Shown: one piece after another, positions 35,053 to 46,600 of the stretch | Layout: each line of letters begins with the position of its first letter | Position numbering within the stretch: position 1 is the stretch's first letter | Assembly: GCF_900177775.1 (NCBI RefSeq) | Contig: NZ_FXWH01000001.1 | Location: 1,550,001-1,614,000 of the forward strand | Reading direction: 5' to 3' | DNA length: 64,000 nt | Origin: Pseudidiomarina planktonica | GTDB lineage: Bacteria > Pseudomonadota > Gammaproteobacteria > Enterobacterales > Alteromonadaceae | The notes under the pieces: model-generated | The model's input: the letters and a program-made list of their open reading frames with translations, nothing else | Database searches by the model: none | What the model was told of the DNA's origin: nothing | Program-made: the position numbers and the translations under genes

Positions 35053-36048
35053 ATGGCTACATTTGGTACTGTTTTTATGCCTGAAATGGCACTAACAACC
35101 TTTGCGGACTCCAACTGGAGTAAACCTGAGATTGTTACGTCCGATAGCATAAATCTGCACCCGGGTGCGCATGTGTTGCACTACGCAAGCACTTGCTTTG
35201 AAGGCCTTAAAGCCTTTAAACATGAAGACGGTTCAGTCAATATTTTCCGCATGGATCGCAATATTGCGCGCATGGCGCAAAGTAGCCGACTGCTGCACTT
35301 GCCGACCATCGACGAGCCCATGCTGGAAGCTATGATTGTGGACATGGTTCGCCGTTATCTGGATGAGATTCCACTACCACCAGGCTCCATGTACATCCGC
35401 CCTACTCATCTTGGTACTGAAGCATCCATTGGTAAGGCCGCAGCGCCTAGCGCCAGCTCTATGCTGTATGTATTGCTGTCGCCGGTGGGTAACTATTTTG
35501 CCGGTGGCGACAAATGCCTACGCTTGTTATTGGAACAAGACACCAGCCGCTGTGCAGCGCACATGGGTATGGTTAAAAGTGGCGGTAATTACGCCAGCGC
35601 CTTGCAACCTATTCTAAAAGCACGCGCTGAAGTACAAGCTGATCAGGTACTGTTTTGTCCAAACGGTGACGTACAAGAAACTGGTGCTGCCAACTTCCTG
35701 TTAATTGATGGCGATGAAATCATTACCAAAGCACTGGATTCAACCTTCTTGCACGGTATTACCCGCGACTCCATTCTGACCATTGCACGTGATATGGGTA
35801 TGAAAGTATCTGAACGTGAGCTGAGCATTGATGAACTGCTGGAACGTGCCAGTAAACCAGGCACAGAAGCGGCACTGTCAGGTACAGCTGCAGTATTGGC
35901 CCCGGTTGGAACGCTCATTCACAATGGCAAAGAACACACTATTGGTAGTGGCGACGTGGGCAGTACAACTCTGAAACTTCGTGAAGCGCTGAACGCTATT
36001 CAGTGGGGCAAAGCGGAAGACACGCGCGGCTGGTTGCAGCGCGTATAA
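35053..36048 (+). CDS. ilvE: Branched-chain amino-acid aminotransferase
   Basis: The ATG at 35053 follows AGGA by a normal distance; an earlier in-frame start at 35020 overlaps the promoter. The 331-residue class IV PLP enzyme has YASTCFEGLKAFKHEDG, YIRPTHLGTEASIG, the PLP lysine in GMVKSGGNYA, and EVTGAANFL-like VQETGAANFLLIDGD. The C-terminal LSGTAAVLAPVG motif is typical of the longer BCAT type. It transfers the amino group between glutamate and the keto acids of leucine, isoleucine and valine. The gene appears monocistronic. Confidence 0.93.
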   Translation: MATFGTVFMPEMALTTFADSNWSKPEIVTSDSINLHPGAHVLHYASTCFEGLKAFKHEDGSVNIFRMDRNIARMAQSSRLLHLPTIDEPMLEAMIVDMVRRYLDEIPLPPGSMYIRPTHLGTEASIGKAAAPSASSMLYVLLSPVGNYFAGGDKCLRLLLEQDTSRCAAHMGMVKSGGNYASALQPILKARAEVQADQVLFCPNGDVQETGAANFLLIDGDEIITKALDSTFLHGITRDSILTIARDMGMKVSERELSIDELLERASKPGTEAALSGTAAVLAPVGTLIHNGKEHTIGSGDVGSTTLKLREALNAIQWGKAEDTRGWLQRV

Positions 36049-36159
36049 AGCACCAAGGCCCGCCAGCAGGCAGTGAAATCAGGCAGATAGAGGCCCCGAT
36101 GGTAATGCCATATCTAAAACAGGTATGTTGCTTTCCATGTTGTACCTCGGTTAGAACGC

Positions 36160-36474
36160 TTAGTCACCTGGTGGCATAACCACCCACTTGGGATCTTCAA
36201 ATTCACCCAATGGGCGAATGTCGCAAATTGGGGCTGCCCTGCTAATAATGTCTTGCACCTTCTGATTATGCTCTTCTTCCATGTCATCTCGGTGAGCCTT
36301 GCTTTCCCAACTCGCAATAGCAATAAGTGCATTGGGGTCACCAATTTTTTGATGCAATTCAGTGCCACGGGCGCCCGGTGCCTGTTGAATTATTTCACTA
36401 GCACGAACCCAGGCATCCGCGTATTCCTCGGCGCTATGACCCGGTTTTATACGAACCTCAAACATATACTTCAC
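36160..36474 (-). CDS. Antibiotic biosynthesis monooxygenase (ABM)-like ferredoxin-fold protein
   Basis: The start is a GTG at 36474, nine bases after AGGAGG; a later ATG (fourth codon) is farther away. The 104-residue product has the ABM/dimeric alpha-beta barrel pattern: MFEVRIKPGHSAEEYADAW, then LIAIASWESKAHRDDMEEEH. Such small proteins include quinol monooxygenases and heme-degrading IsdG types, but the catalytic residues vary and no reaction is assignable. It stands alone between ilvE and the DUF938 gene. Confidence 0.8.
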   Translation of the reverse strand: MKYMFEVRIKPGHSAEEYADAWVRASEIIQQAPGARGTELHQKIGDPNALIAIASWESKAHRDDMEEEHNQKVQDIISRAAPICDIRPLGEFEDPKWVVMPPGD

Positions 36475-36619
36475 TTGTTCGTTCCTCCTTCAGCCAGTTA
36501 GTAACAGCATAGAAGAGCAATTCCACCTTTAACAGGAACATAAGCAGCGACGCTGTCGTTTACATGTGTTAATTATGTTAAATTGATGGTAATCATCTGT
36601 AATACAAAGCGAATAAACT

Positions 36620-37207
36620 ATGTCACTGCCCTTTTCTCAGGCCTGCGAGAACAATAAAAACCCTATTTTACCAGTACTTACAACTGCATTTGCAGACTGT
36701 ACTCAGGTACTTGAAGTTGGCAGCGGCACTGGTCAACATGCCGTTCATTTTGCTCACAACTTGTCGCACTTGTGCTGGCAAGCAAGTGATCAAAACGATT
36801 ATCTGCATGGATTGCAGGCGCGCATAAAAGCAGAAGGTATTGCAGGGCAACCACTAGCAGTGGAGTTTAATGTATTTAATCAAGCGCCCGACGGCGGGTA
36901 CGATGCACTGTTTACCGCGAACACCTGCCATATTATGCCGACGGAAGGTGTTCAGCGCCTATTTCAGCACTTAGGGGATACTTTGCGTGGCGTAAAGAAA
37001 GTATGCATTTATGGCCCGTTTAACTACGCCGGCAACTTTACCAGTGACAGCAATAAAGCCTTTGATGAATTACTGAGAACTCGCGAACCTGACATGGGAA
37101 TTCGGGACATTGAATGGATAATTAGTTTGGCACAAGCACAAGGTTTTAAACTGGTGAACGATCACGATATGCCTGCGAATAACCGTTTATTGGAATTTTC
37201 TCGTTAA
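36620..37207 (+). CDS. DUF938-family SAM-dependent methyltransferase-like protein
   Basis: The 195-residue protein has the DUF938 pattern: FSQACENNKNPILPVL at the N-terminus, the SAM-binding VLEVGSGTGQHAVHFA, WQASDQNDY, then FTANTCHIMP and YGPFNYAGNFTSDSN. The substrate is unknown. It stands alone on the plus strand and is followed by a terminator shared with katG. Confidence 0.9.
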   Translation: MSLPFSQACENNKNPILPVLTTAFADCTQVLEVGSGTGQHAVHFAHNLSHLCWQASDQNDYLHGLQARIKAEGIAGQPLAVEFNVFNQAPDGGYDALFTANTCHIMPTEGVQRLFQHLGDTLRGVKKVCIYGPFNYAGNFTSDSNKAFDELLRTREPDMGIRDIEWIISLAQAQGFKLVNDHDMPANNRLLEFSR

Positions 37208-37212
37208 CATAA

Positions 37213-37239
37213 AAAAGCAGCGCTATATGCGCTGCTTTT
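37213..37239. terminator. Bidirectional terminator between the DUF938 gene and katG
   Basis: AAAAGCAGCGC / GCGCTGCTTTT with a TATAT loop lies between convergent genes. A and T runs on both sides suit both directions. Confidence 0.9.
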
Positions 37240-37273
37240 CACTTTTGATGTTTACTGACCTGATAGAAAGAAA

Positions 37274-39520
<2,247 letters not shown>

Positions 39521-39658
39521 TTAGTTAAATGTTTAGACCACAGATTTAGCAAGCTAACTATAGACCGTTTTAATCAATTTAAAAGACCGCAGTCAATTGA
39601 AAAAACAGATTAGGTTAATCGAATATCTGACCTTTCCTATTTAATATTTACTCTTTCC

Positions 39659-39688
39659 TTGCAAACCTTAATGATAATAATTATCATC
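39659..39688 (+). promoter_or_regulatory. Fur box and promoter of the first TonB receptor operon
   Basis: AATGATAATAATTATCATC (39670-39688) is a near-perfect Fur palindrome. TTGCAA (39659-39664) and TATCAT (39682-39687), 17 bases apart, form a promoter. The Fur box covers the spacer and the -10. It lies 48 bases before the receptor start and also faces the divergent katG. Confidence 0.85.
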
Positions 39689-39735
39689 CAATACATTAAT
39701 TAAGTGACATATTCCACCTAATTTTCGGAGACACT

Positions 39736-41916
39736 ATGCCGTTTTATCTGACCCGCCTTGCCGTTGCTATTAGTTCTGTAGTTAGCTTAAGTGCTCTGCC
39801 AGCTGTTGCTCAAAGTGAAACTTCTGAGCCTACCGACGCAGAAAAGATTGAACGTATTAAGGTGACTTCTTCGCAGGTGACTTTGAATGACGAATATCCG
39901 GGTGGGCAAGTTGCGCGCGGTGGCCGGGCTGGTATTTTGGGCAACCTGGACATGATGGACTCCCCTTTCAGTGCCACCAACTTTACCGCAGAGCTGATTC
40001 GCGAACAGCAGTCAGAAAGCGTTGCCGATGTACTGCAAAATGATCCCGTAGTACGTGTTGCGAAAGGCTTTGGTAATTTTCAGGAACTCTATGTTATCCG
40101 TGGCTTCCCGGTTTACTCTGATGACATGACTTATAACGGTTTATACGGCATTTTACCGCGCCAATACGTCACCGCTGAATTCTTAGAGCGCGTAGAAGTA
40201 TTCCGTGGCGCTAACGCTTTCTTAAACGGTGCAGCACCTGGTGGCAGTGGCTTAGGTGGCTCCGTAAACGTAGTACCTAAGCGCGCGGGCGATGAGCCAC
40301 TAGCGCGGCTAACCACAGGTTATGAGAATCAAGGCCACTGGTACGGTAGTGCCGACTTGTCACGTCGTTTTGGTGACGAAGAAGAAAGCACTGGGGTACG
40401 GGTAAATCTGGCTCAACGTGACGGCGAAATGGCTATTGATAACCAAGACCGTTCGCTGTCCATGGCTTCCGTGAATGTTGATTACGATAGTGACAACTTC
40501 CGCCTGGCTGCCGATTTAGGCTTTCAGGATCACCAAGTAGACGCCCCTCGCCCAACGGTGACACCTTTAGGTGCGATTCCTGAAGCACCTGAAGCCGACA
40601 TTAACTTTGCCCAGAACTGGACTTACAGTGACGAGCGTCAGGTATTCGGTGCCGTGCGCGCTGAGTTTGATCTTAGCGACAGCACTTCAACCTGGGCCGC
40701 CGTTGGCTTCCGCTCAGGCGAAGAAGAAAACGTGTTGGCTAACCCCAGCGCAGACGCCAATGGCGACACTACCGCTTATCGCTTTGATAACACCCGTGAA
40801 GACAATATCCGGTCCTACGAAATTGGTGCTAGCAGCGAATTACAAACTGGCTCCGTTGGACATCGGTTTATTGCTTCTGCATCCGCATTCTCAATGGATT
40901 CCAAAAACGCTTACGCATTTTCAGATTTCGCCGGTTTTGAAGGTAACTTATATGCGCCTTATACCGCAGAACAGCCAGCAGCTGACTTTTTTATCGGCGG
41001 TGACTTAGCTAACCCGCTGGTTACCGAAAGCATTGATATGTCCAGCTTCGCCATTGCCGATACCATGTCGTTTAATAACGACCTGGTGTTACTGACCCTG
41101 GGCGTGCGGTATCAGAATATTGAACTGACTAGCTTTGATTACAATACTGGTGATCGCTTGTCGGGTTACGACAAGTCACAACTGACTCCGGTTGCCGGTG
41201 TGGTGGTGAAACCTTCGGATTCAGTGTCGTTTTATGCCAACTACATTGAAGGTTTAGTTCCCGGCGAAGTAGCACCGGCCTCCAGCGGCGGTACACCTAT
41301 TGAAAACGCTGGTGAAGTATTCGACCCCTATCAGACCGAGCAATATGAAATTGGCGTGAAATATGACGCTGAGCGCTTCGGCGGTACCTTAAGTGCCTTC
41401 TCTACCAGCAAACCAACCAGTCTGGTGCGTGATAATCGCTTTACCGTAGAAGGTGAACAGCAGAACCAGGGGCTGGAGTTAACAGTATTTGGCATGCCGG
41501 CTGACAATCTGCGGCTGTTGGGTGGTTTAACCTGGTTAGATGCTGAGCAAAACAAAACTCAGGGCGGTTTTTTTGATGGTAATACCGCTATCGGGGTTCC
41601 AGACCTGCAGCTCAACCTGAATGGTGAATGGGCGTTGACAGCCGTGCCGGGCCTAACGCTGGACGCCCGTGCTATTTACACCTCAGAGCAATACGCAGAT
41701 TCAGCCAACACGTTGGAAGTGGAATCGTCACAGCGCTTTGACTTAGGTGCTCGTTACGTGACTTTTGTTGCCGGCACTGAAGTGACCTTGCGCGCCCGGG
41801 TGGAAAACCTGCTGGATGACAACTACTGGGCTTCAGTAGGCGGCTTCCCAGGTTCGAATTACCTGATGCTAAGCGAGCCGCGTACCTTTAAACTGTCTGC
41901 CTCGTTTAACTTTTAA
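39736..41916 (+). CDS. TonB-dependent siderophore receptor
   Basis: The 726-residue protein has a signal peptide (cleavage near VAQS, residue 25) and a plug domain at about 60-190 with FTAELIREQQSESVADVLQND, VEVFRGANAFLNGAAPGGSG and GGSVNVVPKRA. A beta barrel follows, ending in LSASFNF with a terminal Phe, the outer-membrane insertion signal. It would import a ferric siderophore with TonB energy. The ligand is unknown; GSGLGGSVNVVPKRAGDEP is typical of hydroxamate or catecholate receptors without distinguishing them. It is the first gene of a Fur-controlled operon with a membrane protein and a PepSY protein. The next start is 11 bases away. Confidence 0.95.
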   Translation: MPFYLTRLAVAISSVVSLSALPAVAQSETSEPTDAEKIERIKVTSSQVTLNDEYPGGQVARGGRAGILGNLDMMDSPFSATNFTAELIREQQSESVADVLQNDPVVRVAKGFGNFQELYVIRGFPVYSDDMTYNGLYGILPRQYVTAEFLERVEVFRGANAFLNGAAPGGSGLGGSVNVVPKRAGDEPLARLTTGYENQGHWYGSADLSRRFGDEEESTGVRVNLAQRDGEMAIDNQDRSLSMASVNVDYDSDNFRLAADLGFQDHQVDAPRPTVTPLGAIPEAPEADINFAQNWTYSDERQVFGAVRAEFDLSDSTSTWAAVGFRSGEEENVLANPSADANGDTTAYRFDNTREDNIRSYEIGASSELQTGSVGHRFIASASAFSMDSKNAYAFSDFAGFEGNLYAPYTAEQPAADFFIGGDLANPLVTESIDMSSFAIADTMSFNNDLVLLTLGVRYQNIELTSFDYNTGDRLSGYDKSQLTPVAGVVVKPSDSVSFYANYIEGLVPGEVAPASSGGTPIENAGEVFDPYQTEQYEIGVKYDAERFGGTLSAFSTSKPTSLVRDNRFTVEGEQQNQGLELTVFGMPADNLRLLGGLTWLDAEQNKTQGGFFDGNTAIGVPDLQLNLNGEWALTAVPGLTLDARAIYTSEQYADSANTLEVESSQRFDLGARYVTFVAGTEVTLRARVENLLDDNYWASVGGFPGSNYLMLSEPRTFKLSASFNF

Positions 41917-41927
41917 GGACAGGCCTG

Positions 41928-42482
41928 ATGGTTTTATCACTGCTTGCCTTTCTTTGTAGTGCGGTAGGAATAACTATTCTTTATCGCGCCTGGCAACGAA
42001 AAATTCGCAACTATCACGGCGTCGCTTTATGCGGCGCCTGGTTTTTAGTGGCGCTTTCCGTTTACCTTTGGAGTATCGCCCACGGGCCGGAGTTCGGCGT
42101 TTGCTATGCGTTCATTACCATAGCCCTGCAAAGCTGGGCGCTGATTGCCTTAACGCGGGATAAACGCGTTAAAGAGAATCGCACTCCGCAGTTACCACAA
42201 CAACCGCTGGCATTAACAAACGCACTTCAGGCTTTACCGAAACAAGCGTTAGTATTGATAACCGCAGTGCCTCTGGCGGGCGCAAGCGCCATGCTGTTTA
42301 CCGTAGTAACCACCTCGTTGTTACCCTGGCAAAGCGTCAACATAGTTGCGCTTGGTATATACACCATGCCGGTAATTTGGGGCCTGGCCGCTTACTGGGC
42401 CTGTGCCGACAGCAAGCTCTGGCGTCCAGCCCTTACTTTTGCAATTATTAGCGCTGTAGCTGCGCTAATTATTTACCGCTAA
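41928..42482 (+). CDS. Integral membrane protein of an iron-uptake operon (DUF3325/DUF3649-like setting)
   Basis: I do not recognise this 184-residue protein with certainty. It has about five hydrophobic segments: 1-20, 30-50, 56-75, 105-130 and 140-180, with a basic loop around residues 22-28. Its place between a TonB receptor and a PepSY protein is that of the small membrane proteins annotated DUF3649 and DUF3325 in proteobacterial iron loci. The length suggests a fusion of two such units. A role in inner-membrane siderophore handling or reduction is inferred from position only. Confidence 0.75.
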   Translation: MVLSLLAFLCSAVGITILYRAWQRKIRNYHGVALCGAWFLVALSVYLWSIAHGPEFGVCYAFITIALQSWALIALTRDKRVKENRTPQLPQQPLALTNALQALPKQALVLITAVPLAGASAMLFTVVTTSLLPWQSVNIVALGIYTMPVIWGLAAYWACADSKLWRPALTFAIISAVAALIIYR

Positions 42483-42499
42483 CCAACAAGTTAAACACT

Positions 42500-43930
42500 A
42501 TGAAATTATCTGTTTCCCCAGCACTCAGTAAACGCTCATTAAAAAGCCATTCCTGGCTTGGCTTGTTGGTATCCGTGCTTATGTTTTTGGTGTGTTTTTC
42601 CGGCACTGTGGCCGTGTTTAGCCAGGAAATTCAGCGCTGGGAACAACCTTTTGTGTATGAGTCGCTGGATTACCAGGCCAGCACTATTCAAACCGCTTAT
42701 GAAACCCTGCTAAACGAGCATCCTGAGCAGCTTTCCGACCACATCATTATTCGGCTACCCACACCGGACTTACCGCGTACCAGCATTACCACCGATCATC
42801 AAAGCTGGTTTATTAATGAAGACGGTTCACTGGGCGCCATTAAGTCGCAGCCATTTACAGACTTTATTGCAACGCTGCACGAAGCCCTGCACTTGCCGGA
42901 AACCTACGGGCTGGTATTAGTGAGCTTAATGGGTGCCTTACTTAGTGCATTGATTATTTCAGGCGTTATGGCGCACCGGCGGATCTTTAAAGACGCCTTT
43001 AGTTTTCGTGGCAAAAGCAATCCACAGGCACGTGAAATCGACCTACATAACCGCTTAAGCGTATGGGGTTTGCCCTTCCACCTAATGATTGCGCTAACCG
43101 GCGCCTATTTCGGACTGGCCAGCTACCTAACCGGTTTCTATTCCGACGCCTTATATGATTCTGACCCTATGGCACTGTTTGCCGACTTGTACGGTGATAT
43201 TCCGCAACTGACCGATCAGCCGTTAGTGCTAGACATTCCGCGCGCTATGGAGCAACTAAAAGAAGTGTCCCCTGGCACCCAACCCGTATTTATTACCGTA
43301 GAAGAAGTGGGAACCGAGTCGCAATATATGCTGATTGGCTCACAGCATATGGACAAGCTCATTTACTCGGAGCAGTACCGCTTTGATGCCAGCGGCAACT
43401 ATATGAATAAAGTTGGTTACGCCGATGGTGAACCCGGTCAGGGAGCGGTTTTCTCGGTATATAGACTCCATTTTGGTCACTTTGGCAGCGAGTTCGTGAA
43501 AGTTCTATACGGACTGCTAGGCTTAGCCCTAACCGTGATATGCGTTAGTGGTATAAATTTATGGCTGCAAAAACGCGGCAAGCGTGATGCGCTCAATAAC
43601 CTCTGGCTAGGTATTGTGTGGGGCAGTCCGGCAGCTTTGGCTGCAGCAGGTGTTGCTCAAATCGGCCTGCAAGTGTCAGCTACTCCGGTATTTTGGCTGG
43701 GAATATTAGCGGCTATGGCTTACGCACAATGGCGTAATGCGCATGCTCAGGTTCGCTCGCAATTGATTGGCCTGACGATACTAGCCTTGGTTAGTTTAGT
43801 ACTGGTACATCTGTTCCGCTTCGGCGCCAGTGCGTTAGAGCCAATATCTATACTGGTAAACAGCTGCTTGCTGGGTGTTGCCCTACTACTTATTTGGTAC
43901 TGGCAAAAAACAGGCGCTACTGATGCTTAA
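42500..43930 (+). CDS. PepSY-TM membrane protein, putative ferric-siderophore reductase
   Basis: The 476-residue protein has the PepSY_TM pattern: SLKSHSWLGLLVSVLMFLVCFSG at the N-terminus, a long periplasmic segment, then a second TM block with HNRLSVWGLPFHLMIALTGAYFG and a third with YRLHFGHFGSEFVKVLYGLLGL. His residues on the helices are candidates for heme coordination. Such proteins are thought to reduce ferric siderophores at the inner membrane. It is the last gene of the Fur-controlled operon. A strong hairpin overlaps its stop codon. Confidence 0.88.
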   Translation: MKLSVSPALSKRSLKSHSWLGLLVSVLMFLVCFSGTVAVFSQEIQRWEQPFVYESLDYQASTIQTAYETLLNEHPEQLSDHIIIRLPTPDLPRTSITTDHQSWFINEDGSLGAIKSQPFTDFIATLHEALHLPETYGLVLVSLMGALLSALIISGVMAHRRIFKDAFSFRGKSNPQAREIDLHNRLSVWGLPFHLMIALTGAYFGLASYLTGFYSDALYDSDPMALFADLYGDIPQLTDQPLVLDIPRAMEQLKEVSPGTQPVFITVEEVGTESQYMLIGSQHMDKLIYSEQYRFDASGNYMNKVGYADGEPGQGAVFSVYRLHFGHFGSEFVKVLYGLLGLALTVICVSGINLWLQKRGKRDALNNLWLGIVWGSPAALAAAGVAQIGLQVSATPVFWLGILAAMAYAQWRNAHAQVRSQLIGLTILALVSLVLVHLFRFGASALEPISILVNSCLLGVALLLIWYWQKTGATDA

Positions 43931-43941
43931 TCAGTAGCGCC
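43913..43941. terminator. Terminator hairpin overlapping the PepSY stop codon
   Basis: GGCGCTACTGAT / ATCAGTAGCGCC flanks a five-base loop containing most of the TAA stop. On the minus strand it is followed by TGTTTTTTG, so it can also end transcripts of the convergent gene at 43973. Confidence 0.8.
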
Positions 43942-43972
43942 TTGTTAGTCGCTGCAGCTATGTTCTAATTGA

Positions 43973-44773
43973 TTACAGCGAACGACCCATTAATTCAATT
44001 TCAGCAGCAACACCGTAAATCTCACTCGCGTCGCCCTCTAACTTGCCACTTGGCGTGGTAGTTGGCCACATTGGCAGTAAGTCGCGAATAAGCTGGCTGG
44101 CCTGGGCAAGCTCAGTTTCTGCCTGGGCTTTCTGTTCTGGCGACAAGCTATCTAAACGCGTCAGCACAATTTCGGTAAAACCCAGCGCATCCTGATATTC
44201 ATGCACGTTAGACACTTCACCTTCTTTAATACCAATAGCGTATTCTTCCGCCGCAGTAGAGAGCATGGAAGCAACACTCAATAGCATGTCGCTGGCAGTC
44301 ATAGATTCTATGGGTTCGTTCTTGCTAATGGCTTGCTTAAGCGTTTCATAGTTAGCCATCACCACATCGCTGTCGGCGTCGTTGTTTACGCTGTTAGCCA
44401 GTGCACTTAACGGCTCTGCAAAACCCGGCAAGTTACGTGCAGCAAAGGCCCCTTCCAAACCACTATAAAGCTCATCACCCGGATGCTTCATGTGGGTTTT
44501 CGCCATGGCTAAATGGCCTTGCTCATATAGCTTCATACCTACCCATAAATGGCCACGAATAAGACCAAGTTGCGCCAGATACTCTTGGTTATTGGTGCGC
44601 AGATCAATGCTTGCATCAACCATTTCGGCTTCGCCTGCGGCTTGCATAGCTACCATTTGTACCGTTTGGGGAGCTACCGGTAACGCGTGTGCGTTGGCCA
44701 TGCCTAAAGTAGTAGCCATAGTAGTGGCTAGCAGTGCCGGCGACTGTTGCCAAAGCTTACGTTTCTCAATCAT
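43973..44773 (-). CDS. Exported His-rich protein, predicted Fur-regulated, function unknown
   Basis: The ATG at 44773 is well placed after GAGGT and starts the signal peptide directly (MIEKRKLWQQS, cleavage near AHA, residue 30); an upstream start at 44818 adds an unlikely tail. The mature protein is about 236 residues, mostly helical, with a distinctive segment RGHLWVGMKLYEQGHLAMAK followed by THMKHPGDELYSGL. That places His at 75, 87, 94 and 97 beside acidic residues, a plausible metal-binding site. I do not recognise a named family; imelysin/EfeO-like helical iron proteins are a possible analogy, not a match. The Fur box upstream, shared with the divergent piuC, suggests an iron function. 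Confidence 0.75.
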   Translation of the reverse strand: MIEKRKLWQQSPALLATTMATTLGMANAHALPVAPQTVQMVAMQAAGEAEMVDASIDLRTNNQEYLAQLGLIRGHLWVGMKLYEQGHLAMAKTHMKHPGDELYSGLEGAFAARNLPGFAEPLSALANSVNNDADSDVVMANYETLKQAISKNEPIESMTASDMLLSVASMLSTAAEEYAIGIKEGEVSNVHEYQDALGFTEIVLTRLDSLSPEQKAQAETELAQASQLIRDLLPMWPTTTPSGKLEGDASEIYGVAAEIELMGRSL

Positions 44774-44859
44774 AATGTACCTCGTTGTGAGTTGCCGAAA
44801 CCACGACCTTTTCCACAAGGGTCTGGTTCATTTTCTTAGGTTACTATATAGTACATATA

Positions 44860-44878
44860 AATGATAACCATTCTCAAC
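44860..44878. promoter_or_regulatory. Fur box between the divergent exported His-rich gene and piuC
   Basis: AATGATAACCATTCTCAAC resembles the Fur consensus on either strand (reverse complement GAGAATGGTTATCATT). It sits 16 bases before the piuC start and 86 before the opposite start, so one site could control both. Confidence 0.7.
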
Positions 44879-44894
44879 TAAATGATACAAGTTT

Positions 44895-45551
44895 ATGCTT
44901 ATTCATCTGTCTCAAGTTATTGATGCCCCTACCGTTGCCGCCCTTCGCAAGCGTTTAGACAACGCGCAGTTCCGTGACGGTAAATTAAGTGCCGGCTATG
45001 CTGCAAAAGGCGTAAAGCAAAACCAGCAAAGTGAAGGTGACGACCTAAGCCAGCACGTCGTTAGCTTGATACAAGAACGTTTGTTAAAACACCCGGTTTG
45101 GGTGCAAGCGGCACAACCAAAACACTTTGGTCGCTGTATGCTGAATCGTTATGGCGTGAGTGATCATTATGGCTGGCATGTGGACGATGCCTGGATGCAG
45201 GGCATACGCACGGACTTATCATTTACAGTCAGTTTGAGTGCGCTGTCAGAATACGACGGCGGCGCGATGGCTATTCAGGACACCAGCGGCGAACGTAGCT
45301 GGCGGTTAGACACCGGTGACGTGCTGCTCTACCCCAGTCATTATTTGCATCAGGTAGAAGCTGTAACCCGCGGTGAACGCGTGGCTATGGTCGGTTGGTT
45401 ACAAAGCTTAGTGCGTGACCCGGGCAAGCGCGAACTGCTATTTGAACTTAGCCAGGCGCTGGAACACGAATTCGCGCAGCAACAGAAATCAGCGCAGTTT
45501 GATCGTTTGAGCAAGGTTTACCAGAATCTGCAACGGCAGTGGCTGGAGTAA
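44895..45551 (+). CDS. piuC: Fe(II)/2-oxoglutarate-dependent hydroxylase, PiuC/YbiX family
   Basis: The 218-residue protein has the PKHD-type hydroxylase pattern. The metal-binding HxD lies in HYGWHVDDAW (His95, Asp97); the distal His and the 2-oxoglutarate Arg lie in HYLHQVEAVTRGERVAMVGW. RYGVSDHYG and SEYDGGAMAIQDTSGER also match. It would hydroxylate an unknown substrate with iron(II), oxygen and 2-oxoglutarate. PiuC genes commonly sit beside siderophore receptors and are iron-repressed. The Fur box immediately upstream supports that here. Confidence 0.92.
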   Translation: MLIHLSQVIDAPTVAALRKRLDNAQFRDGKLSAGYAAKGVKQNQQSEGDDLSQHVVSLIQERLLKHPVWVQAAQPKHFGRCMLNRYGVSDHYGWHVDDAWMQGIRTDLSFTVSLSALSEYDGGAMAIQDTSGERSWRLDTGDVLLYPSHYLHQVEAVTRGERVAMVGWLQSLVRDPGKRELLFELSQALEHEFAQQQKSAQFDRLSKVYQNLQRQWLE

Positions 45552-45567
45552 CAGCCACCCTTCAAAA

Positions 45568-46467
45568 TCACCTTGAGAACAAGCGATCCTTCATACGACG
45601 ATTAGCAGTTCTGAGTTTAGCGCCAAAAGTGTTTTTCTTGTAACGCCCTTTTTCTTCGTGCCGAATGACTGAAACTTCTTTTATTTTAAGCGGTTTGCCA
45701 TGAGTGCCTAAAATCCAACGAAAAGCGCGGTCCTCATAGGTTTTCACCCAGCGCTCTTGCGGCTGCTGGTAGCACCTTACACCTTCACAATAGCCGTATT
45801 TACGGGCCACATCACCAGCCACAATTTGTACTGCACCGGTGGCTTTTTCAAAGGTATGCATTTTAAATTTGCAGGTTTCAAGTACAGATAAATCAACACC
45901 ATCGTCGCAATCTTTATTTAAGATGGAATCGTTCTTACACAGTAGCGCCGTTCTGCTTACCTTCTTCGGAAATACCAGTATTGAGCGTTCGCCGGAGAGT
46001 TGCTCAAACAACGATGGAAAGGTGTCAGGACCAAAAATAACATCGCAATCGGTAAACCAAATCCAATCAGCTTGGGTTGCCTTTGCTGCTTTATTACGAC
46101 CAATAGCTCGGCGTAATAATTGTTCTTTCGACAAGGGGGTAAAATTCCATTCCACGTTAGCTATCTGCATTTGGCGATAATGCTCAATTAACTCCACCGT
46201 CTTCCTGTCGTCTTCACAATAAAAACCAGTAAACACCACTTTAAATTCAGTGGGCGGGTAATTAACCAAGGACTGCAACTGAAACACAAATAAATGCGAG
46301 TACTGCCAGCAATGAGCCACAATTTCGACCATTTCCGGCGGTTTCGGCTTTGTTTGTAGAAAACTCTTTGGGGGGGCATGATAAAACCAGCGGGCGGGAA
46401 GATAACCTGAGGCGGCAAATCGAAGTAAGAATTCGCTACTTGCATCCACCATTCTTGTTAAGCTCAT
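45568..46467 (-). CDS. GT-A fold glycosyltransferase (family 2-like)
   Basis: The 299-residue protein has a nucleotide-sugar strand (EIVAHCWQYSHLFVFQLQSL) after about 50 residues. A DxD-type motif in WIWFTDCDVIFGPDTFP (Asp-Cys-Asp) and AIGRNKAAKATQADW, which resembles the region preceding it in family 2 enzymes, are also visible. There is no membrane segment. Donor and acceptor are unknown; surface polysaccharide or LPS modification is the usual role. It is divergent from another glycosyltransferase gene and convergent with piuC, and is not inside a larger polysaccharide cluster. Confidence 0.8.
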   Translation of the reverse strand: MSLTRMVDASSEFLLRFAASGYLPARWFYHAPPKSFLQTKPKPPEMVEIVAHCWQYSHLFVFQLQSLVNYPPTEFKVVFTGFYCEDDRKTVELIEHYRQMQIANVEWNFTPLSKEQLLRRAIGRNKAAKATQADWIWFTDCDVIFGPDTFPSLFEQLSGERSILVFPKKVSRTALLCKNDSILNKDCDDGVDLSVLETCKFKMHTFEKATGAVQIVAGDVARKYGYCEGVRCYQQPQERWVKTYEDRAFRWILGTHGKPLKIKEVSVIRHEEKGRYKKNTFGAKLRTANRRMKDRLFSR

Positions 46468-46600
46468 ATTTTTGACCTTGTTGTTATTCTTTTTTTAGGG
46501 TTTTATATGAATCCTGCACAACCCTAAAACAAAGCGTTTCATCTATAAAGTGAAAAATTCGCTTTTACTGATTTTAATAACCGAGAGCCACAACTAACCT

